From Micrococcales bacterium (GTDB lineage Bacteria; Actinomycetota; Actinomycetes; Actinomycetales; Dermatophilaceae), in contig JAUNUZ010000115.1 of assembly GCA_030537915.1 (NCBI GenBank), positions 1 to 7,263 of the forward strand: 7,263 bases of DNA. The letters are read 5' to 3'. The notes beneath the pieces were generated by a model. The model was not told the origin of the DNA, did not search any database, and was given only the letters and a program-made list of their open reading frames with translations. Shown piece after piece: positions 1-5,214 of the stretch. Each line of letters begins with the position of its first letter. The stretch's first letter is position 1. Made by a program: the position numbers and the translations under genes.

Positions 1-27
1 GCCCCGGCCCCGGTAGAGTCCGACTCG

Positions 28-1227
28 ATGAACGAGCAGAGCATGCCCACCCACCCGGTCGACGCGCGGGACGACGCAGAGGTCGCCAGCGGGGACACCC
101 CTCGTACGACGCGCGCCGACAATCAGCGGCCCCGCGTCGCGATCGTCTTCGGTGGCCGGTCCAGCGAACACGCCGTCTCGTGCGCCACGGCCGCCGGGGT
201 CATGGCCGCGATCGACCGGGATCGCTACGACGTCGTGCCGATCGGCATCGCGCCGGACGGCCAATGGGTCCTGACCCGTGACGACCCCGAGGCTTGGGCC
301 CTGAGTTCGGAGCACGTGCCGCAGGTCCAGCCTGCAGAGACCGACGTCATGCTGCCCCTGGCGACCGGGAATCACTGCCTCACCGCGGTCACCCCGGGCT
401 CACCGCCGACCGATCTCGGCAGGGTCGACATCGTCCTGCCGCTCCTGCACGGTCCCTTCGGGGAGGACGGGACGATCCAGGGCCTGCTGGAGTTGGCCGA
501 CATTCCCTACGTCGGGTCCGGCGTCCTTTCGTCCGCGGTAATGATGGACAAGCACTACATGAAGATCGTCTTCGCTGCGGCCGGCCTTCCGCTCGGGCCG
601 TATGAGGTGATCACCGATCGGCAGTGGGCCGGTGATCAGCAGGCCTGCCTTAAGCGCATCGAGCGGCTCGGCTTCCCGGTCTTCGTCAAGCCGGCGCGCG
701 CGGGGTCCTCGGTGGGCATCACGCGTGTCTGTGAGCCCGAGGACCTCCTCGCCGCGATCGTGGCCGCCCGCGAGCACGATCCCAAGGTCGTCGTCGAAGC
801 GGCGATCTTCGGGCGTGAGATCGAGTGCGGCATCCTCTCCGGTGCGGGGACCGACCCGCATCGCGCGAGCGAGCTCGGCGAGATCGTCGTGACCCGGGGC
901 CACGACTTCTACGACTTCGAGGCTAAATACCTCGCCGCCGGGGATGTGCGGCTGTCCTGTCCCGCGCAGCTGCCCGCGGAGGTGACCGAACAGATCAAGG
1001 CGATGGCCCTCAAGGCGTTCGAGGCAGCCGGGTGCGAGGGGCTTGCGCGGGTCGACTTCTTCTACACCACCGACGGCGACGTGCTCGTCAACGAGATCAA
1101 CACCATGCCCGGCTTCACCCCGCACTCGATGTATCCGCAGATGTGGGCGGCCAGCGGGGTCGCCTACCGGGACCTCATCACCGAGCTGCTCGAGTTGGCG
1201 CGCAGCCGTCGTCTCGGTCTGCGCTAG
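28..1227 (+). CDS. ddl: D-alanine--D-alanine ligase
   Basis: Cytoplasmic ATP-grasp ligase that joins two D-alanines to make the dipeptide capping the peptidoglycan stem peptide. The 399-residue product shows the family motifs in order: GGRSSEH at 42-48 (Glu47 matches the Glu that holds the first D-Ala), HGPFGEDGTIQG at 141-152, KPARAGSSVG at 221-230, EAKY at 298-301, and the metal and ATP site with Arg341, Asp343, Glu356 and Asn358. Tyr301 in EAKY is the residue typical of D-Ala-D-Ala ligases; D-Ala-D-Lac enzymes differ there, so this is the ordinary vancomycin-sensitive type. About 35 polar residues precede the core, making it longer than the usual 310-375. The only in-frame starts visible are ATG 28 and ATG 43, neither with a strong ribosome binding site. 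The frame is open to the left edge, so an earlier start outside the window is possible. Function is near certain, the start less so. Confidence 0.96.
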   Translation: MNEQSMPTHPVDARDDAEVASGDTPRTTRADNQRPRVAIVFGGRSSEHAVSCATAAGVMAAIDRDRYDVVPIGIAPDGQWVLTRDDPEAWALSSEHVPQVQPAETDVMLPLATGNHCLTAVTPGSPPTDLGRVDIVLPLLHGPFGEDGTIQGLLELADIPYVGSGVLSSAVMMDKHYMKIVFAAAGLPLGPYEVITDRQWAGDQQACLKRIERLGFPVFVKPARAGSSVGITRVCEPEDLLAAIVAAREHDPKVVVEAAIFGREIECGILSGAGTDPHRASELGEIVVTRGHDFYDFEAKYLAAGDVRLSCPAQLPAEVTEQIKAMALKAFEAAGCEGLARVDFFYTTDGDVLVNEINTMPGFTPHSMYPQMWAASGVAYRDLITELLELARSRRLGLR

Positions 1228-1769
1228 CGGCAGCGGCGATCTGTCGTCGGTAGCTGCCGCGCCGCGGCCGTGAAGGCGCCGAGCACCAGCGGCTCCGGCG
1301 CGTAGGAGTGCGGGACGAGGATCTCCACGGCCGGGGACCGGCCGTACGTCGTGAAGCGCGCGCCGTCGGACAGTGGCTCGAGGACCCAGTCGATGTCGTC
1401 GACCCCGATGCATTCGTTGGTCGTCGGCGCTGGCGGCGGAACGCCGCAGCGGGCGATGATCGCGGGGTCGCCCCAAGCCGCGATGCCGGCGGGCTCATCG
1501 CGCACGGACACCCGATCACGGTGCGCGACGCGCTGCGGCCAATGCCGGATCACTGCGGCGCACGCGGCGCCGGTGGCCTGCGCTGGGGATGCGGCCTGCA
1601 CACCCGTCGCGCAACTTGCCAACACCAGGATCAGCGCGGCAGCTGCGCCGATACGTGCGCCCGACGGGCCGGTGTCGGCCGGCGCGGCGATCGCGTCCGG
1701 GAGGCGCGCGGAGCGGGTGTCGCGGGCACACCTGGCCACGGCTCGAACGGGTAGGTCGGTAGGCGCCAC
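1224..1769 (-). CDS. DUF3515 family putative lipoprotein
   Basis: Predicted 181-residue exported lipoprotein of unknown function. A hydrophobic segment at about 40-52 ends in the lipobox L50-A51-S52-C53, so cleavage and lipidation at Cys53 are expected, placing the mature part outside the membrane. The mature part carries the signature I recognise from DUF3515: AWGDPAIIARCGVP at 98-111, then YGRSPAVEILVP at 142-153. Cys70, Cys108, Cys120 and Cys180 could form disulfides. The start is GTG at 1769-1767, supported by a perfect AGGAGG four bases upstream. This leaves an unusually long, Arg-rich leader of about 38 residues before the hydrophobic segment; the only closer GTG before that segment is codon 11. 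It converges on ddl with a four-base overlap and diverges from thiL. The family is common beside ddl in actinobacteria, but that does not establish a cell-wall role. Confidence 0.85.
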   Translation of the reverse strand: MAPTDLPVRAVARCARDTRSARLPDAIAAPADTGPSGARIGAAAALILVLASCATGVQAASPAQATGAACAAVIRHWPQRVAHRDRVSVRDEPAGIAAWGDPAIIARCGVPPPAPTTNECIGVDDIDWVLEPLSDGARFTTYGRSPAVEILVPHSYAPEPLVLGAFTAAARQLPTTDRRCR

Positions 1770-1773
1770 GGGG

Positions 1774-1779
1774 CCTCCT
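1774..1779 (-). promoter_or_regulatory. Shine-Dalgarno of the DUF3515 gene
   Basis: On the minus strand this reads AGGAGG, four bases before the GTG at 1769. It is the strongest ribosome binding site in the window. It decides the start in favour of the long leader form of the lipoprotein over the internal GTG at codon 11. Confidence 0.8.
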
Positions 1780-1816
1780 GACGGGCGGTGTCGGGCCGGG
1801 CTGGGCCGTCGTCGGC

Positions 1817-1822
1817 TAGCCT
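1817..1822 (+). promoter_or_regulatory. Possible -10 element for thiL
   Basis: TAGCCT fits the loose TANNNT -10 pattern of actinobacterial housekeeping promoters. It overlaps the 8-base palindrome GGCTAGCC (1814-1821). No convincing -35 hexamer is visible upstream. If used, transcription would begin near 1829, downstream of the GTG at 1825, which would require the ATG at 1864 as the thiL start. This is a single-motif guess. No clear promoter was seen for the divergent DUF3515 gene in the same gap. Confidence 0.22.
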
Positions 1823-1846
1823 GAGTGCCCGCCCATCATGCCCGAC

Positions 1847-1852
1847 GGAGGT
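1847..1852 (+). promoter_or_regulatory. Shine-Dalgarno favouring the shorter thiL start
   Basis: GGAGGT lies 11 bases before ATG 1864, a slightly long but usable spacing. It sits inside the longer reading frame that begins at GTG 1825, where it would serve no purpose. It is the main reason for preferring the 355-residue product. Confidence 0.55.
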
Positions 1853-1863
1853 CGATTCGCCCG

Positions 1864-2931
1864 ATGCCGCCCCAGCCGTGCGACCCCGCCCGCGACCCTT
1901 CTCTGGGACGAAGCGCGAGGCTCGCCGACATCGGCGAGGACGAACTGTTAGCTCTCATCTTCCCTCTCCTGCCGCCCGAGCCGCGCGCGCTGCTCGGCCC
2001 CGGCGATGACGCCGCCGTTCTTGGGCTGTCCTACGGTGCATCGGTGCTCACGACCGACACGATGGTGCTTGGGCAGGACTGGCGTGACCAGTGGTCGACC
2101 GGGGCCGATGTCGGGGCCAAGATCGTGGCCCAGAACCTCGCGGACGTGGCCGCGGTGGGCGCGGTGCCGGCAGGACTGCTCATCACCCTCATCGCCGACC
2201 CGTCGACGCCGGTTCGGTGGGCCCTGGACCTGGCCGGGGGCATCGGCGACGCGGCAGCGGCCGCGGGCACCGGCGTTCTCGGCGGTGACCTGTCCAGCGC
2301 CGGTCCCGGGGTGAGGGCCGTGAGCGTCACCGCGGTCGGGGACCTGGAGGGCCGCGATCCGGTGACGCGGGCTGGGGCGCGGCCCGGTGACGTAGTCGCC
2401 GTGACCGGCACGCTCGGGCACGCCGCGGCCGGGCTCCGGCTGTTGACCGATGCTGCCGCCCTGGAAGGCGGCGCGGAGGCCGCGCCCGGTGCTGCGACGC
2501 GCCCGGGCGGGGCGGTATTCGTCGCGGTGCAGCGCCGTCCGACACCGCCCTTAGCGGCCGGCCCGCAGGCTGCGGTGGCCGGAGTGCACGCGATGATCGA
2601 CCTGTCGGACGGACTCGTGCGGGATGCCGGCCGGGTCGCGCGGGCCTCCGGGGTCGATCTCGATCTCGGCACCGCGGCCCTGGCCGCCGACATCGCCGTG
2701 ATCGCCGCGGTATTGGGCGCCCACACGGCGCGCGACTGCGTCCTGGCCGGTGGAGAGGACCACGCGCTGCTCGGCTGCTTCTCGCCGCAGGAGCCGCTCC
2801 CAGCCGGATGGCGGCCGATCGGGGTGGTCAGTGCCGCTTCGACGCCGGCTGACGGCGGTGTGCCGACCGGTCGCGCCCTCGTCGACGGGAAGGTGCCCGC
2901 GAAGCTTGGCTGGGACCACTTCGGGGGCTGA
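1864..2931 (+). CDS. thiL: Thiamine-monophosphate kinase
   Basis: Cytoplasmic kinase that converts thiamine monophosphate to thiamine diphosphate with ATP, the last step of cofactor synthesis. The 355-residue product has the PurM/ThiL-type fold markers: GPGDDAAVLG at 45-54, with Asp48 and Asp49 as metal ligands; TTDTMV at 63-68; KIVAQNLADVAAVGA at 86-100; GGDLSS at 140-145; MIDLSDGL at 244-251; and GGEDHALL at 296-303. E. coli ThiL is 325 residues. I chose ATG 1864 because GGAGGT at 1847-1852 lies 11 bases upstream. A longer form from GTG 1825 (368 residues) is possible but has no evident ribosome binding site, and an in-frame TGA at 1822 bars anything longer. No other thiamine gene and no TPP riboswitch are visible nearby. 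It converges on rpmB. The family call is very secure, the exact start moderately so. Confidence 0.94.
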   Translation: MPPQPCDPARDPSLGRSARLADIGEDELLALIFPLLPPEPRALLGPGDDAAVLGLSYGASVLTTDTMVLGQDWRDQWSTGADVGAKIVAQNLADVAAVGAVPAGLLITLIADPSTPVRWALDLAGGIGDAAAAAGTGVLGGDLSSAGPGVRAVSVTAVGDLEGRDPVTRAGARPGDVVAVTGTLGHAAAGLRLLTDAAALEGGAEAAPGAATRPGGAVFVAVQRRPTPPLAAGPQAAVAGVHAMIDLSDGLVRDAGRVARASGVDLDLGTAALAADIAVIAAVLGAHTARDCVLAGGEDHALLGCFSPQEPLPAGWRPIGVVSAASTPADGGVPTGRALVDGKVPAKLGWDHFGG

Positions 2932-2938
2932 CGCCCCC
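2923..2938 (+). terminator. GC hairpin over the thiL stop codon
   Basis: GGGGGC (2923-2928) and GCCCCC (2933-2938) form a perfect six-pair stem with the loop TGAC, which contains the thiL TGA stop (2929-2931). No T tract follows, so this is not a classical intrinsic terminator. GC hairpins without U tracts are, however, often proposed to end or stabilise transcripts in actinobacteria. It could act on thiL mRNA together with the second hairpin at 2954-2980. Confidence 0.45.
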
Positions 2939-2949
2939 ACGGAGAGTCC

Positions 2950-2980
2950 AAAAAGCCGCCCGGGTCGGCGCCGAGCGGCT
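2950..2980 (-). terminator. Intrinsic terminator of rpmB
   Basis: In the rpmB transcript direction, AGCCGC (2980-2975) pairs with GCGGCT (2959-2954). One internal mismatch and a further three-pair CGG/CCG stem extend the hairpin inward. The five-T run made by A2954-A2950 follows at once, giving a classical stem plus U tract. It starts about 38 bases past the rpmB stop. In the plus direction the same stem is followed only by CTTAA, so it may work weakly for thiL as well. Confidence 0.75.
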
Positions 2981-3017
2981 CTTAAGGTGCCCCGGGTTTG
3001 GGGGGCGTGTCACACGT

Positions 3018-3212
3018 TCAGCGCTGGACCTTGCCGGCTTTGAGGCAGGAGGTGCAGACGTTGATGCGCCGCGGCGTCTTTCCGGCCGGGCCGACCATCG
3101 CGCGGACACGCTGGATGTTCGGCGTCCAGCGGCGGCTGGTCCGCCGGTGCGAGTGCGAGATGCTGTTACCGAAGATCGGTCCCTTTGCGCAGACGTCGCA
3201 GTTGGCAGCCAC
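3018..3212 (-). CDS. rpmB: 50S ribosomal protein L28, zinc-binding form
   Basis: Small basic protein of the large ribosomal subunit, 64 residues, normal for bacterial L28. The family pattern is clear: CDVCAKGPIFGN at 5-16, HSHRRTSRRWTPN at 20-32, and RRINVCTSCLKAGKV at 48-62. Cys5/Cys8 and Cys53/Cys56 form the two CxxC pairs of the zinc-binding (C+) version; a C- paralogue, if present, would lie elsewhere. The start is GTG at 3212-3210, preceded by AGGAG (3223-3219) six bases upstream. The gene stands alone, converging on thiL and diverging from the FakA-like gene, with its own intrinsic terminator. In other actinobacteria, C- paralogues of ribosomal proteins are induced by zinc starvation through Zur. 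No Zur-like palindrome was recognised here, as expected for the zinc-replete C+ form. Confidence 0.96.
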   Translation of the reverse strand: MAANCDVCAKGPIFGNSISHSHRRTSRRWTPNIQRVRAMVGPAGKTPRRINVCTSCLKAGKVQR

Positions 3213-3425
3213 GGGAAACTCCTGAGAACGAGGTGTGATGAACGAGGCCCGGCACAGTCGCGCGGCGGGAACCGGTCAAGGATAACTGAGCCGGTCGCAG
3301 ACGCCTAAATACGCGGAGCCCAGAGGCAGTTAGCCGCGACGCCGGGATCCCGCCCGGGTCCCGGTTGGGCGAGCCGGGCAGGCACGACGGACAGGCTTGT
3401 CGGCCCTCGGTGTGAGGATAGGCCT
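3213..3425. other. Divergent rpmB / FakA-like intergenic region
   Basis: This 213-base gap must hold the rpmB promoter and probably that of the FakA-like gene and recG. On the minus strand, TTGACC (3279-3274) is a fair -35 match upstream of rpmB, but 16-18 bases further on there is only TGTGCC or similar, a poor -10. On the plus strand, the AT-rich TAAATA (3306-3311) lacks a good -35 partner. CCGGTC occurs twice as a direct repeat (3272-3277 and 3292-3297). No RNA gene, coding frame or riboswitch was recognised. Confidence 0.3.
3219..3223 (-). promoter_or_regulatory. Shine-Dalgarno of rpmB
   Basis: On the minus strand this reads AGGAG, six bases before the GTG start at 3212. It confirms the non-ATG start of the L28 gene, which is also fixed by the conserved N-terminal CxxC pair. 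Confidence 0.75.
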
Positions 3426-5213
3426 GTGAGCGACCGAACGCCCGAGCCGGACGCGCAGGAGCCCGCCGCCGAGATCAGCTCTGCGGCCCAGGTCGGCTCC
3501 GCGCTGGGCCGAGCCACGCCTGCGGCGGAGCCAGACCCCACCCTCGGCGAGGCCGCGACTGCCGCCGCCGACCAGACGGGCACTCCTGCGCTGGAGGAGC
3601 TCGACGGAGCCGCGCTGAGACGGTGGGCCTTCCGCGCTCGGGCAGCCCTGGCCCAGCACCGTGGCGGCATCGACGCCCTCAACGTCTTCCCCGTGCCCGA
3701 CGGTGACACGGGCACCAATATGCTGGCGACCCTCACGGGCGCGCTACGGGGTGCGCGGCCGGGGGCCGCCACCACATCCGATCCCGCTGTCGGTCTGAGC
3801 CCCGCCGCACCCGTCCAAGCGCCGGACGACCACCACGAAACCGTCGTCGACCGCACGCCACAGGGCCACCCGACCAGCCGCATCGAGGCCGTCGCGCGGA
3901 AGACGCTGACCACCGCGCGCGGCAACAGCGGGGTCATCCTCAGCGAACTGCTGCGCGGTTTGTCCCAGGTCGTCGGCGCGGGTCGGGCCCGCGTCGACGG
4001 GCCGACGCTGGCGGCGGCGCTGCGCACGGCGAGCGAGCGTGCCTGGCAGGCCGTCGGCCGTCCCGTCGATGGGACGATGCTGTCCGTCGCGCGGGCCGCG
4101 GCCGCGGCTGCCGATCACGCCGCCCGCGGCAGCGGACGTCTCGTCGATGTCACCGGCGCAGCTGTCGAGGGTGCCCGCAAGGCGCTGGCATCGACGCCGG
4201 ACCAGTTGCCGACGCTCAAACGGGCCGGAGTAGTCGATGCCGGTGGAGCTGGGCTGCTCGTCGTGCTCTCGGCCCTGCACGACGTCGTCACCGGGCGCCG
4301 GACAACCGACCACCTGCCGGCGTCCGATCGGCGAGATGATCACGCGCCCGAACCCCACGACGCACAGGGCCAGTTCGAGGTGATGTATGTCGTCTCCGGC
4401 CTCACCTCTACGGCTCGCTGTCGATTGCGGGACGACCTCGACGCCCTCGGGGACAGTGTCGTCATCGCCGGTGATGCTCACGAGGCGCGCGTGCACGTCC
4501 ACACTCGGGCGCCCGAGGCCGCCGTCGCGTGCGGGCGCACAGCCGGAGCGGTCAGCGACGTGCGCAGCGAGCCCTTGAGCGTGCCGAGGGACAGCGCGCG
4601 GCGGACCCAGCTGGTCACGTGGCTCAGCGCGGATGTCGGCGAGGGAGTGCCCGGCCAGAGTCTGCGTCTCGACGGGGACGGGCGAAGGGCCCCGACGACT
4701 GCCGTGCTCGAAGCAGTATCGGCCGCGTCGAACCCCCCGCCGCGGTCCCCGGGAACACCGGTCTTGCCTGGCGAATCCGTCGCCTGGTCCGCAGGCGAGG
4801 TCATCCTGGTGACCGACCGCTGCGAGGACCAGGCGAGGCTGTTGGACCCGCACCTGCACATCGTGCGCTGCACGAGCCTGCCGGCTGCGCTCGCAGCACT
4901 GGCCGTCTACGATGGCAGCGAAGAGGGGCCCGTGGGCGTCGAGCGAGACCTCGGCGCGATGAGGTCGGCGGCCGAGTCTGTTCGCGCGATCGAGCTTCCT
5001 CGGGGGGTGTATTCCGGCGCGGTGTCGTTCGCGAACCGGGTCGACGAGGCGCTGGCGCAAGGGGGAGAACTTGTCACCCTCGTCGCCGGGCCGGACGGAG
5101 CCACCCAGGCCGACGCCCTGGAGCGCCACCTGCGGCGCCACCCGGTCGAGGTGACGCGGGTCGACGCGCCGCAACCCCTGTCGCAAGGCCTCATCATCGT
5201 CGGGGTGGAGTGA
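3426..5213 (+). CDS. DAK2 domain / FakA-like fatty acid kinase protein
   Basis: Probable ATP-binding subunit of a fatty acid kinase, which phosphorylates fatty acids held by a separate FakB (DegV) partner; the role is inferred from family, not seen. The 595-residue product (S. aureus FakA is about 548) has a variable Ala/Glu/Pro-rich N-terminus to about 55. The DAK2 kinase domain follows to about 290, with NVFPVPDGDTGTNM at 86-99 (Asp92 and Asp94 are likely Mg-ADP ligands), ARGNSGVILSELLRG at 164-178 and GVVDAGGAGLL at 268-278. A low-complexity insert at about 110-153 splits the first two motifs. The middle domain keeps HVH at 357-359, and a FakA-type C-terminal domain ends the protein. Start is GTG 3426, with a modest GAGG eight bases upstream. 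recG follows after one base, so the two are probably cotranscribed. No FakB gene is present. Mycobacterial counterparts are, from memory, split into two genes. Confidence 0.85.
   Translation: MSDRTPEPDAQEPAAEISSAAQVGSALGRATPAAEPDPTLGEAATAAADQTGTPALEELDGAALRRWAFRARAALAQHRGGIDALNVFPVPDGDTGTNMLATLTGALRGARPGAATTSDPAVGLSPAAPVQAPDDHHETVVDRTPQGHPTSRIEAVARKTLTTARGNSGVILSELLRGLSQVVGAGRARVDGPTLAAALRTASERAWQAVGRPVDGTMLSVARAAAAAADHAARGSGRLVDVTGAAVEGARKALASTPDQLPTLKRAGVVDAGGAGLLVVLSALHDVVTGRRTTDHLPASDRRDDHAPEPHDAQGQFEVMYVVSGLTSTARCRLRDDLDALGDSVVIAGDAHEARVHVHTRAPEAAVACGRTAGAVSDVRSEPLSVPRDSARRTQLVTWLSADVGEGVPGQSLRLDGDGRRAPTTAVLEAVSAASNPPPRSPGTPVLPGESVAWSAGEVILVTDRCEDQARLLDPHLHIVRCTSLPAALAALAVYDGSEEGPVGVERDLGAMRSAAESVRAIELPRGVYSGAVSFANRVDEALAQGGELVTLVAGPDGATQADALERHLRRHPVEVTRVDAPQPLSQGLIIVGVE
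5207..5210 (+). promoter_or_regulatory. recG ribosome binding site inside the FakA-like gene
   Basis: GGAG, within the longer run GGGGTGGAG (5202-5210), forms the last two sense codons region of the upstream gene and sits four bases before GTG 5215. With the TGA at 5211-5213 only one base from the recG start, translation of recG is probably coupled to that of the upstream gene. Confidence 0.55.
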
Positions 5214-5214
5214 C

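Noticed and set aside
2..16. Possible 3' end of an upstream gene, finishing in TAG at 14-16
   Set aside because: Only four codons are visible. gpsA often precedes ddl in actinobacteria, but nothing here can confirm it.
400..1476. 358-codon open frame on the minus strand opposite ddl
   Set aside because: It overlaps both ddl and the DUF3515 gene, each backed by family motifs, and its product shows no motif of its own.
1351..1824. 157-codon plus-strand frame across the DUF3515 gene
   Set aside because: The opposite strand carries a perfect Shine-Dalgarno, a lipobox and DUF3515 motifs, so this frame is the shadow.
3397..3424. TTGTCG and TAGGCC at 16-base spacing as a promoter for the FakA-like gene
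   Set aside because: Transcription would start after the GTG at 3426, and no good downstream start codon exists. Both hexamers are also weak matches.
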